Both the position numbers and the translations under genes were made by a program. A stretch of DNA of 64,000 nt from JAWXUK01 sp044432725 (GTDB lineage: Bacteria; Bacillota; Clostridia; Oscillospirales; Oscillospiraceae), in the NCBI GenBank assembly GCA_044432725.1, contig JAWXUL010000012.1:9791-73790 (forward strand), written 5' to 3'. Of the stretch, positions 16,298 through 24,539 are shown piece by piece. The notes beneath the pieces are model-generated. The model was not told the origin of the DNA. It saw only the letters and a list, made by a program, of their open reading frames with translations, and made no database searches. Numbering within the stretch: the stretch's first letter is position 1; each line of letters begins with the position of its first letter.

Positions 16298-17241
16298 AAT
16301 GTTAGCTCCTTTAATAAAATTTCGATTTTTTCTTCTAACTCTTTCCTACTATACTTATTTTTGCACAAAAGTTTTTCTATTTGTAACTTGTCCTCCTTAA
16401 GTTCTCTTGTTAAGCGAAGTCTTTCTAACAACATACAATCAGTAAGGGGGATTTCCCCACCTCCTTCTTCGGGAAAGTTGTGATTCTTTATAATTGTTTT
16501 CACTTGTTCTTTTCTCTCCTGAGAATCTAATCTCAAAGAAAGTTGTATAGATTTAGAAAACTCAGCACCACTCAGTTGAAATTCTCTGGCTATTTTCTCT
16601 AGGTAAAGTATCTGAAAACTGGAAATACTCTTCTCTCTACAAGCAAAAGTGGACAACAACAATAGATAATCTTTCTGAAAGCTTTTATGTCTATTTAAAT
16701 AAGGATGGCTTCCACTACTGAAAGTAACAGATTTTGTGAGCATGAGCAACTCATAAAGGCAAATTTGTGCTTTTAATCTGCCTTCCTCACTCTCTTTCTC
16801 TACATAGCAAGCCGTACCTTCTAACAGCAAAGTCTTGTAGTAAATTGCTTTTAACTCTTTCTGTGTCTTTTTCTTTTTGGCGTGTTGAAATAACCCGTTG
16901 CCTATCCCTTGATAAAAAGGAGCATTTATTTGATTCTCTTGCTCTTTCTCTTCTTCCGATGATTTTGAGAACTTTTTTAAAAATAGAGATATACCATTTT
17001 CATGCTCTTCCAGTTTTTCCGTTGGAATATGGTAAAAAAAATTCAGTAGCTCACTTTCTTCTTTGGCGAATTGAGCCAATACAGCGAAAATTATAAAGCT
17101 TCTCATTTTTATCAAAGTTGGAAACATTTTTACTTCTGTGCCAGTCCAGAAAAATTCTTTTCCGAGAAAGGCTGGTGTTTCGTCCTTATCGCTTACAGGG
17201 TAAATATGGGATTCTAAGATTCTCTTTGGTTTGTTCAACAC
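16294..17241 (-). CDS. Unknown helical protein, paralogue of the next gene upstream
   Basis: 315 residues, starting at GTG 17241 after AAGGGGGAACC. It aligns with the adjacent 246-residue protein: ESHIYPV against EPHLYPT, LIKMRSFIIFAVLAQF against LLKLREPFVQAVFRQF, and SISSFQILYLEKIAREF against SISSYQLQWFEKLCYHY. A charged insert (about 95-130) and a longer C-terminal helix set it apart. No domain is recognised; there is no signal or membrane helix. It is translationally coupled to the Hsp70-like gene, which hints that the pair are clients or co-chaperones of that ATPase. Confidence 0.8.
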   Translation of the reverse strand: MLNKPKRILESHIYPVSDKDETPAFLGKEFFWTGTEVKMFPTLIKMRSFIIFAVLAQFAKEESELLNFFYHIPTEKLEEHENGISLFLKKFSKSSEEEKEQENQINAPFYQGIGNGLFQHAKKKKTQKELKAIYYKTLLLEGTACYVEKESEEGRLKAQICLYELLMLTKSVTFSSGSHPYLNRHKSFQKDYLLLLSTFACREKSISSFQILYLEKIAREFQLSGAEFSKSIQLSLRLDSQERKEQVKTIIKNHNFPEEGGGEIPLTDCMLLERLRLTRELKEDKLQIEKLLCKNKYSRKELEEKIEILLKELTL

Positions 17242-17258
17242 GGTTCCCCCTTACACAT

Positions 17259-17999
17259 TTATACTTCATTTTTTGCATATCTTCGTAAATTTTCTAAAAA
17301 ATACACATCTTTTCTCTTCACGGAAATCCCCATTGCTGAAGCTCTATCCTCTCTGCGGAGAAAGGAATTCATTTTTTGCTCTCTCTGGTTTTGGCTCAGT
17401 TGCTCACAATTTTTAAAACTCCTCATAAACCAAAGGTCACTGAGTCCATAATGATAACACAATTTTTCAAACCATTGAAGCTGATAGGAAGAAATGCTGC
17501 ACTCTTTATACGCAGAAAAAAGCAAAAAATTCACATATTCCCCATAGGAACCAGTAGTAGAAAGAAACGATGTTTCAAATTTTTTCATGTTCAATGGTTT
17601 GCACAATTCTAGCATTTCAATGACACAACATTCCCATTCTAGCAACTTTTCTTTGGTTTTTATCGAAAAAGAATGTTTCCATATAGCGTTTTCTGGTTCT
17701 GTTAATTGGTTTTGGACACCTTTTTGATAAAAAAGAAGAATGGACTCCCCTAACGCAAAAGAAGTCAAGCCATCCTCAACAGAAAAAAAGCGAAGTATTT
17801 GTAGTTGATGTTCTTTCTTAAATTGTCGAAAAACAGCTTGTACAAAAGGCTCTCTTAACTTTAATAAAGGAGAAAATAGAAAAATCATTTTCCCGTTATA
17901 TGAAAAAATTTCTGGGTCTGCAACATATAATTCATCCTTTAATATTGTGGGATACAGATGTGGTTCTAAGTGGCTTTCCCATGCACTCAATTTCATCAC
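17259..17999 (-). CDS. Unknown helical protein, shorter paralogue
   Basis: 246 residues. The start could be GTG 17999 or ATG 17996, which are adjacent codons, behind GAAAGAGG. The first half resembles the N-terminus of the downstream gene (FSPLLKLREPFVQAVFRQF), and a second shared block is CSISSYQLQWFEKLCYHYGL. Aromatic and helical content is high, with no membrane segment. It lacks the charged insert of its paralogue. The gap to the next gene is 17 bases. A promoter lies just upstream (18023-18050). The function is unknown; two copies in tandem suggest a heteromer. Confidence 0.8.
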   Translation of the reverse strand: MMKLSAWESHLEPHLYPTILKDELYVADPEIFSYNGKMIFLFSPLLKLREPFVQAVFRQFKKEHQLQILRFFSVEDGLTSFALGESILLFYQKGVQNQLTEPENAIWKHSFSIKTKEKLLEWECCVIEMLELCKPLNMKKFETSFLSTTGSYGEYVNFLLFSAYKECSISSYQLQWFEKLCYHYGLSDLWFMRSFKNCEQLSQNQREQKMNSFLRREDRASAMGISVKRKDVYFLENLRRYAKNEV

Positions 18000-18022
18000 C
18001 TCTTTCAGTCATAATTAAGTTG

Positions 18023-18050
18023 ATTGTAACATATTTTGACAATAATGCAA
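18023..18050 (-). promoter_or_regulatory. Possible internal promoter before the Hsp70/AAA+ core genes
   Basis: On the minus strand TTGCAT (18045-18050), a 16-base spacer and TACAAT (18023-18028), about 25 bases before the start of the 246-residue gene. It would allow the core genes to be expressed without the LRAT-like gene. Confidence 0.45.
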
Positions 18051-18085
18051 AGAATATACAGGAGGAGAGTGTAAAAAAGGGAAAA

Positions 18086-18658
18086 TCAGGGTTCTCTGCC
18101 AGCCCGACACCAACGGACAAAATGTTCACAGTTATTGACGATTAAGTTATAATCATTCTCTCCTAAGCGAGATTTTGCTCTCTCTAACACTTGGCTAGTA
18201 GTATAACGCAGGGGGCTTTCCTTTTCTGGTAAGGCATAAATTTTCATGCCTTTTTGAAAGTTTTCAAAGCTATCTCTATGCACAGAGCCTTTCTCATAAT
18301 GTATCACTTCATTGTTTCCTATATACAAGCCGTGATGGGTGAATCCAGGGCGATAGACAAAAAGATGGTCAGCTTCTTGAAGTTTGTAACCAGAATTTAA
18401 AGAAACCTCTATATAACGCAACAAATCAAGTGCACTCTGGTTGTTGTCCACGGTATCCACCACGTTTCTGCCTAAGTCATGTACCATGTTTTGTAACTCG
18501 TGCCACTCTTTGCTGAGTTCTCCCAAATCTGAGTCTAATTCACCACAAATATCCTCTGTTATTTCCTGAAAGTCACGTCGCACGTCTTCATACAGCTCCT
18601 CTAATTTACGATTACGCTTTTGGAAAGGATCAGGGATGAAATCATTAAAAAAATTCAT
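18086..18658 (-). CDS. LRAT/NlpC-P60-like (NC domain) protein with N-terminal coiled coil
   Basis: 190 residues. The N-terminal 90 residues are an acidic helical segment (LEELYEDVRRDFQEITEDIC). The C-terminal half is an LRAT/H-Rev107 fold: DHLFVYRPGFTHHGLYIGNN with the catalytic His, and NCEHFVRWC with the catalytic Cys in the usual NCEHF motif. Eukaryotic relatives are acyltransferases or phospholipases; bacterial ones are mostly uncharacterised thiol enzymes. There is no signal peptide, so it probably acts in the cytosol. It heads the operon behind a strong promoter, 86 bases before the next gene. It may be the effector of the system, or a lipid-modifying accessory. Confidence 0.85.
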   Translation of the reverse strand: MNFFNDFIPDPFQKRNRKLEELYEDVRRDFQEITEDICGELDSDLGELSKEWHELQNMVHDLGRNVVDTVDNNQSALDLLRYIEVSLNSGYKLQEADHLFVYRPGFTHHGLYIGNNEVIHYEKGSVHRDSFENFQKGMKIYALPEKESPLRYTTSQVLERAKSRLGENDYNLIVNNCEHFVRWCRAGREP

Positions 18659-18702
18659 TTTTTCTCCTCCTTATATATAAATGTTAGAACATGATTCTCC
18701 CT

Positions 18703-18731
18703 ATTATAACAAATTCTGACAAATAAATCAA
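18703..18731 (-). promoter_or_regulatory. SigA-type promoter of the LRAT/Hsp70/AAA+ operon
   Basis: On the minus strand TTGATT (18726-18731), a 17-base spacer, then a perfect TATAAT (18703-18708), with AAGGAGGAGAAA before the ATG at 18658. This is the best promoter upstream of the 12-kb gene set. Confidence 0.75.
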
Positions 18732-18868
18732 GAGAATTGATTCAAAAAAACGCCAAAACAAAATGGAACTAATTGTGATTTCTAGAGCTCTCATAAAATT
18801 TGTTCTAAAAACCTCTAATTACGTCATTTATATCTAAGAGTTTCAAAAAAAGTTCATAAAACAAATAT

Positions 18869-18902
18869 AACCACCAAGTTTTATCAATAAAACTTGGTGG
18901 TT
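18869..18902 (-). terminator. Perfect 16-bp hairpin terminator after the beta-lactamase gene
   Basis: AACCACCAAGTTTTAT (18869-18884) pairs exactly with ATAAAACTTGGTGGTT (18887-18902). On the minus strand a T-rich tract follows. It lies 79 bases after the beta-lactamase stop; the 322 bases between 18659 and 18980 hold only this hairpin and the operon promoter. No gene is supported there. Confidence 0.75.
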
Positions 18903-18980
18903 TTCTGTTGGGGATAAGGGGTGGTAAATCCAATCCCACTGACATCTTTCTATACTCCCTTACACTGCCATGGGGGCAGC

Positions 18981-19901
18981 TCAGATGGAGGGGAAGTTTG
19001 AATCCCAATCTTTTATGATAGAAAGAGCAATTTCTTTTGGGGTTTGAATTAGTTTTTCATCACTTTCTACCAATATGGCGAAGTAGGTTGTATCCGATTC
19101 GTTGAGATAAAAACCCACATACCAGTTCTGTTGATTTCCTGACCCTGTTTTTCCATAGACATTAGGCACGTCTGTTTTCATAAAGTCTTTTAATAAGAAA
19201 AGTTGATTTTCAGTATAAATAGTTTCTTTTTCAAAAATAGTTTCTAAGAAAATTACTTGCTGTCTTGGGATGATTTTTAGGGAAGAGTTTAGCCAAAAAC
19301 CATTTAATTCAGGAACAGAATTGCTTTCATTTCCATTCCATTGAGAGAGATCACAGTTTCCATATCCCACCTCTTTTAGATGGGTTTCGACCACAGAGTG
19401 GGACAAAGAATATAATATTTGATGGTAATACCAAACGCAAGAGGATTGAAAACTTTCTTTTAGTGTAAGGTCATGATTCCAATTCTCATTCCAATAAGCT
19501 GTTCCATTATAATTCATCTTACTATCTGAAGATGTCACAATTTCTTCAGATAATCCAATTAAAGTAGACATGATTTTAAAAGTGGAGTATGGCGAATCAT
19601 AAGTATCTGCCTTCTCTTCATTAAAAAGATACATTCCGATTTCAGGGGTGTAAAAGACAGCAGTGCCCTTGGTTTCTTTGAAATACTCCGTTAAATCTAT
19701 ATTTATTTCTTGGTATTGTTCTGTTAAATCCTCTAAATAATCATGTTCGGTGAATTCTTCTAAATGATCATGTTCAGGCAATTCCTCTAAAGATTCTGGA
19801 ATCAGAGGAGCTGAGTCTATTATGGTGTTTTTAACGTCACTTTTTCCACTGCAACTTGATAAAAAAATCAAAAATAACAGCATCAGTAAGACTTTTTTCA
19901 T
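18981..19901 (-). CDS. Class D-like (OXA-type) beta-lactamase / penicillin-recognising lipoprotein
   Basis: 306 residues from ATG 19901, chosen because GGAG sits at the right distance; the frame extends 5 codons upstream. A signal peptide ends in the lipobox LSSC (Cys17). A long acidic linker (about 30-65) contains two near repeats (EHDHLEEFTEHDYLEDLTEQ). The serine-enzyme motifs are STFK (106-109), SCV (154-156, the SxV motif), YGN (180-182) and KTG (250-252), all of class D type. It hydrolyses or binds beta-lactams on the outer face of the membrane. No blaR/blaI pair is adjacent. A BlaR sensor-domain fragment is less likely because a lipoprotein signal is present. Confidence 0.85.
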   Translation of the reverse strand: MKKVLLMLLFLIFLSSCSGKSDVKNTIIDSAPLIPESLEELPEHDHLEEFTEHDYLEDLTEQYQEINIDLTEYFKETKGTAVFYTPEIGMYLFNEEKADTYDSPYSTFKIMSTLIGLSEEIVTSSDSKMNYNGTAYWNENWNHDLTLKESFQSSCVWYYHQILYSLSHSVVETHLKEVGYGNCDLSQWNGNESNSVPELNGFWLNSSLKIIPRQQVIFLETIFEKETIYTENQLFLLKDFMKTDVPNVYGKTGSGNQQNWYVGFYLNESDTTYFAILVESDEKLIQTPKEIALSIIKDWDSNFPSI

Positions 19902-19956
19902 ATTATCTCCAGTCATTGTGTCAGAAGCTGTCCAGAGTTTAAAGAACTTTTATCTC

Positions 19957-21972
19957 TTACTTTTTACGCTCCAAATCCTCACTGAAAATTGTCACCATAT
20001 TCTTTCCTTGATTCTTAGAGTTATAAAGGGCAATATCAGCATGGTGGTATAGTTCTTCATAGCTTGTGCCATGGTCTGGGAACACTGCTACGCCTAGACT
20101 GCCGTGAATGCTGTGGCGAAGCTTACCATCCACAAAATCTTCACTGATTGTGGAAAGAAGCATTTTTGCTTTCCCCATCATAATATCTAAATTAGGGACA
20201 TCACGGAGGAAAATAACAAACTCGTCTCCTCCCACTCGTCCTACTAAATCGTCTTGGCGAATACTATCTTTTAATCTTTGTCCCAGTTCTCCCAAAAGAA
20301 AATCCCCAAACAAATGACCTAAGGTATCGTTCGCACCTTTGAAATTGTCTAAGTCCATAAAGAAAAGTGCGTGTTTACTTGTTAAAGTTGACTCTTTTAG
20401 GATATTTGATGTAAACTCCAACATAGCACGTTTATTCAAAACGTGGGTGAGGGCATCGAAATTTGCTTGTTCTTCCAACTCACGCACCATCTGGATGTTG
20501 ACAATTTTCCCAAACATCTCTATGACTTCATCATTTTCACCATAAACTGGAGAGCAAGTTAAGCGACGGAACTCATATTTCCCCATTGAGGATTTCATTC
20601 TTACTTCCACTTGACAGGGAATACCTTGGAGAACTTTTTCTCCATATTTCAAGTAATTCTTTTCATCTTCTTGGTGAATGATGCCACTTTCTAGAATAGA
20701 TTGGGGATAGTTTGTCATAATTGGATTGATACCGAATATTTCTGCTTGCTGGCTGGTACGATACAAAGTTTTTGTGGTCAAATCCACTCGATAGAGCATA
20801 TCATCAGATAAGTCTTGAAGTGCCGTGAAATATTGATTCAGTGCAGAGTTATTTTTTTTCAAATTCTGCTCGTTTTCCACGTCCTTGGCTCTCGCCAGAA
20901 TTTCAATCAATTTTCCCTCTTTATCATAAATTTTTTGACCACTTAGCTCCGTCCAAACATAATTTGTGGAATCAAAAGCTGTACGTACTGTGAAAGTTTC
21001 TACCTCCCCAGTGAGCCAAAGTTTACTATAATTCACAAACTTTTCTGCGTCCTCTGGGTGAACAATGTTAGCTGTGACAAAAGTGTTGACGTAGTCAGGG
21101 ATTGTTTGACCCACCAATTCTGAAAGTTCTGATTTTACCAAATGCATTAAAGAGACTTCTGCCACATCTATGCGACACATCACATCGTTTGTCAGTTCTT
21201 GGAAGGCAGAAAAGAACTTGTTTAAGAAGGAATAGTCTGCTTCTATTTCCACTTGTCTTTCAATATTTGTCATATATGCCATTATTTTATCTGTTCCAGA
21301 ATTGTCCAACGTTCTTCTGAGTAGTTCTAATGAGTACCAGAAAGTGTCTCCTTTGGAAGTGATTACTTTCATTTTTGTGTGAAAATTAGAAGATACTTTT
21401 AGGGTGTCGTGAATTTCCTTTAATAATTCCTCACGGATTTCTGGTTGGAATCCGTTGCTTAAATCGTTTCCATACAGGGCGTGGCGAATTTCTTCGTTGG
21501 CTTCGAATACTTCGTAAAACAGGTCATTACAGTGGACAATAGAAAGTTTTTCATCATAGTTTAAGATTGCTTCTGCTCTGGTGGATTGATTCACTTGACT
21601 GTAAGCGATTTCCATTCGGTTGTCTTGCTTCATAAAGAGTTCAAGCATGATCACACTGCGTTCTTCATCTGCATAAACCACCTGCACATCGCAAACTGCT
21701 GATGTCCCTTTATTGGTTAGGAGAGATACATCATACACCATAGCAAAATTATTTTTCCCAAGGTGTTCTGTCACAGTCGAACGGAGAAAAGTGGTCGCTT
21801 GGTCTTCAAAAATATTATAAACATCTATTTCACCCTCATGGTTGGCAAAATATGAGATAGCTTGCTTGTTGGAAAGAAAGGGCGTGCGTTCTTTGATATC
21901 AAAAAACAAGACAGCTTGGCTACTATGCTCCAGTCCCTTTCGCAATATTTTATAAATTTTTTCGTCCATCAT
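19957..21972 (-). CDS. PAS-PAS-PAS-GGDEF diguanylate cyclase
   Basis: 671 residues making c-di-GMP from GTP. The N-terminal 500 residues form several PAS-like sensor repeats (for example around 370-490, with FSAFQELTNDVMCRI and FTALQDLSDDMLYRV as internal repeats). The C-terminal domain has an intact VGGDEF near 579-584, and RQDD five residues before it is a complete RxxD inhibitory site, so product feedback is expected. No membrane helix is seen, so it senses in the cytosol. It starts 12 bases after the stop of the GGDEF-EAL gene, so synthesis and breakdown enzymes are probably co-transcribed. Confidence 0.93.
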   Translation of the reverse strand: MMDEKIYKILRKGLEHSSQAVLFFDIKERTPFLSNKQAISYFANHEGEIDVYNIFEDQATTFLRSTVTEHLGKNNFAMVYDVSLLTNKGTSAVCDVQVVYADEERSVIMLELFMKQDNRMEIAYSQVNQSTRAEAILNYDEKLSIVHCNDLFYEVFEANEEIRHALYGNDLSNGFQPEIREELLKEIHDTLKVSSNFHTKMKVITSKGDTFWYSLELLRRTLDNSGTDKIMAYMTNIERQVEIEADYSFLNKFFSAFQELTNDVMCRIDVAEVSLMHLVKSELSELVGQTIPDYVNTFVTANIVHPEDAEKFVNYSKLWLTGEVETFTVRTAFDSTNYVWTELSGQKIYDKEGKLIEILARAKDVENEQNLKKNNSALNQYFTALQDLSDDMLYRVDLTTKTLYRTSQQAEIFGINPIMTNYPQSILESGIIHQEDEKNYLKYGEKVLQGIPCQVEVRMKSSMGKYEFRRLTCSPVYGENDEVIEMFGKIVNIQMVRELEEQANFDALTHVLNKRAMLEFTSNILKESTLTSKHALFFMDLDNFKGANDTLGHLFGDFLLGELGQRLKDSIRQDDLVGRVGGDEFVIFLRDVPNLDIMMGKAKMLLSTISEDFVDGKLRHSIHGSLGVAVFPDHGTSYEELYHHADIALYNSKNQGKNMVTIFSEDLERKK

Positions 21973-21984
21973 ACTGCCTCACTT

Positions 21985-24081
21985 TCAATCATGAATGTAT
22001 TTCTCGAAAAATTCCTCGTTGGGGATGGGACGAGAATACAAATACCCTTGCACAAAGCTACATCCATATTCTCGTAGTAAATCAGCTTGCTCTGCTTTTT
22101 CTATGCCTTCAGCTAGGGTATGGGTATTTTGAAAACGATTGCACATGCCAATCATACTTTGTACGATGATTTGATTTTTTTCATTTTCTAGTAGATTATC
22201 TACTAAACTTTTGTCAATTTTCACTTCATCTACGGATATATTTGCCAAGGTGACGATATTGGAATAAGCACAGCCAAAATCGTCCAGTGAAATCTTAAAT
22301 CCTTTTGCCCTAAATTCATCAATGAGAGTGGTAGCCACTTCATTTTCAATCAGTCCTATTCTCTCTGTGATTTCGATAATGATCAGGTCATGAGGGATAC
22401 CGTGGTTGTCGCAAATTTTTGCCACTGTATTCACAATATCATATTCAATCAAAGTGACACGACTTAAATTCACAGAAATCGGAATTCTCTTCCCCTGCTT
22501 TTCCCATTGCGCTTGTAGTTGGCACACCTTGTTCAGGACAAAAATATCCACATGACGAATGATGGACTTTTGTTCATAGATTGGAATAAATTCATCAGGG
22601 AAAATCATCTTATTTTCTTTTTTATCCAAACGTCGAATCAAAGCTTCTGCGCCCATGACAGAGCCATCAGCCAGAGACATCTGTGGTTGGAGATAGACCA
22701 GAAATTCCTCATTTGAAATGGCAGTGAGCAAGTCACCAAGGACAGTGTCTTGTTCGTCGCCCACCACTCTGTGGGTGCTGTGGTAATATTCTTGTTTGTT
22801 GATGTACATCACAGTGTCAGCTTCTGCCACCAGTCGTTCCACATTTACTTTACCTTTTCCCCATGCGTGACCAACAGCAAAGGGGAAATCGCTGGTTCTT
22901 TTCAGTTCGTTTCGCAGATGATTTAACTTTTTCAGGAAGAGTTTTTCTGTTTCATCATCGCAGAAACAGATGAATTCATCACCAGAAATGCGATAAAATG
23001 GTTCAGCGAAGAAGGCACGGAGCAAATCAGATGTTTTCTTGATCAGCTCGTCCCCTTTTGCAAAGCCTAAATATTCGTTTGTTTTACGCAGACCATTGAT
23101 ATTGATAAAAACTACCCCCAAATGTTGGGGAGGGAACAGTTGATACTTAGAAATTTCTGTGGCATATCTTGGACGGCTGTGGAAACCTGTGAGAAAATCT
23201 GTTTCCCCAATGGCTTTCAGCTCTTCTTGCATCCCTGCTTTGGTGAACCCCTCTTGGATAAAGCGAGTGACAGCTCGTAGCAGTCGGTCATCAAAGGGCT
23301 TGTCTGGTTTATTGGAAAAGCCAACAGCACCAATACTTTCATTATGGTCATTGACCATCAAGCAAAGGGTGAAGTTCTCTACTTTAAAAATTTTAAAGAG
23401 TTTTTTCCAAGCATCTGCTTTATCAGGAGCATTTGGCACTGCTTCCACGATATGATTGACGGCATTTTCATCAAGCCAAGCCAGAAGTTTTTCTAAGGGC
23501 AGTTTAGAGGACAAAATATCTACTTCACGTTTTACGTTTTCCTTTGACCACTGATATTGGCTTGTCATTTTATCATGATCGTTGCTAAAATAAGCCACAT
23601 AAGACTGGTCACATTGATAGAACTCCCCTAGTAATTCTAAGAAAGCATAAGTCATATCATCAAAATTTAATTGATTGGAAAAAATCTCTACACTTTTGGT
23701 CATTGCTTCATCGATGGTATACATCTGGCTGGAGTAAGAAGAGGTGACAAAAAACTTGGATAAGTTATATTTTTCTCCATTCAGGTCTAGCACAGTGGTA
23801 TTGACTCTGTAATTTTTATTCAAAGAGGGGCAAAGCACATGGGTTTCTTGATAATGACTGGTGCCAATGGGGCTGTCACTGGGAGAATGTTCCACAAAAA
23901 CTTCTTTATACTGATCAAAGGTGAAATCCTCTGATTTTGTGAAGCAATGCACCTCTTTTAATAATTTTTCCATGGAGAAGTTCATGAAAACCACACTATT
24001 TTTGCCGTTTTCTGTAATGATACAGGGATTTGGTGAGTCATTGAATGTTATTTCGAAATAATTTTTAAGTTCCTTTGTCAT
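21985..24081 (-). CDS. GGDEF-EAL c-di-GMP phosphodiesterase (degenerate GGDEF)
   Basis: 698 residues. An N-terminal sensor and GAF-like region (1-290) is followed by a GGDEF domain whose signature is RISGDEF (about 361-367), so cyclase activity is doubtful. The EAL domain keeps the catalytic set: GAEALIRR (about 477), SVNLSRVTL, EITER, LDDFGCAYSN, VDEVKIDKSL, AEGIE and QGYLYSRPIP. It therefore probably hydrolyses c-di-GMP to pGpG, with the GGDEF domain acting as a GTP sensor. It is a close paralogue of the protein at 35585-37666, and is followed after 12 bases by the cyclase gene. Confidence 0.93.
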   Translation of the reverse strand: MTKELKNYFEITFNDSPNPCIITENGKNSVVFMNFSMEKLLKEVHCFTKSEDFTFDQYKEVFVEHSPSDSPIGTSHYQETHVLCPSLNKNYRVNTTVLDLNGEKYNLSKFFVTSSYSSQMYTIDEAMTKSVEIFSNQLNFDDMTYAFLELLGEFYQCDQSYVAYFSNDHDKMTSQYQWSKENVKREVDILSSKLPLEKLLAWLDENAVNHIVEAVPNAPDKADAWKKLFKIFKVENFTLCLMVNDHNESIGAVGFSNKPDKPFDDRLLRAVTRFIQEGFTKAGMQEELKAIGETDFLTGFHSRPRYATEISKYQLFPPQHLGVVFININGLRKTNEYLGFAKGDELIKKTSDLLRAFFAEPFYRISGDEFICFCDDETEKLFLKKLNHLRNELKRTSDFPFAVGHAWGKGKVNVERLVAEADTVMYINKQEYYHSTHRVVGDEQDTVLGDLLTAISNEEFLVYLQPQMSLADGSVMGAEALIRRLDKKENKMIFPDEFIPIYEQKSIIRHVDIFVLNKVCQLQAQWEKQGKRIPISVNLSRVTLIEYDIVNTVAKICDNHGIPHDLIIIEITERIGLIENEVATTLIDEFRAKGFKISLDDFGCAYSNIVTLANISVDEVKIDKSLVDNLLENEKNQIIVQSMIGMCNRFQNTHTLAEGIEKAEQADLLREYGCSFVQGYLYSRPIPNEEFFEKYIHD

Positions 24082-24139
24082 AGGAAAACCTCTTTCTTAC
24101 GATTGGCTGAATCAGCTCATATATTTTTTTGAAATTCAC

Positions 24140-24293
24140 ACTAATTCTATTTGAAAAATAGTAAATAAATAATTGTTTTTCTGTGTTCTTAGCAAGGCGT
24201 TGGAGCCCTGAAGCCTGAGTAGATTCAGGGGACGACAACGATGCTAGGGGGAAGAGGGACGATTATTTTTGTTGGTTTTTAAATAGAATTAGT
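24140..24293. repeat. 154-bp inverted-repeat element enclosing a nested hairpin (MITE-like or structured RNA)
   Basis: The ends are perfect 13-bp inverted repeats, ACTAATTCTATTT (24140-24152) and AAATAGAATTAGT (24281-24293), each continued inward by an A5/T5 run. Inside, three nested stems can form: TAGCA/TGCTA (24190-24194 with 24242-24246), CGTTG/CAACG (24198-24202 with 24236-24240) and CCCTGAA/TTCAGGG (24206-24212 with 24224-24230). The core is much richer in G and C than its flanks. It fills most of the 458-base gap between the EAL and LysR genes. I match it to no known riboswitch. Confidence 0.6.
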
Positions 24294-24539
24294 ATCATGT
24301 GTAGAAATGGGGTAAAAACTCTGGTTTAAATGACAGTCTATTGACAGAGCAGAGAGGATTTTTTGTGCATTTGAATCACCTCTTCTTTGCTCCTCTGTCG
24401 CTGTATCTTATCCCTTTAGTATACCATAACTATTTATCCTTTGTCTATCATTTTGACAAAATTTATAAGGTTTTTCCGAAGGAAGAATGAGCGTGTAGTG
24501 AGAAGCAAGGGCAGATATTTTCCACAATGGAAAGAGAAT

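Noticed and set aside
6647..18658. Shared MSGR/MSGK N-termini of several operon proteins as a modification motif
   Set aside because: One of them (7765) is internal to a longer reading frame, and the others continue differently. Three residues are too few to support a motif.
18805..19008. Small minus-strand open frame after the beta-lactamase
   Set aside because: It overlaps the beta-lactamase end and runs through a perfect terminator hairpin.
24140..24293. The structured element as a c-di-GMP riboswitch
   Set aside because: It lacks the GEMM-I/II sequence patterns I know and is flanked by inverted repeats. The downstream genes on either side are not arranged as a leader would require.
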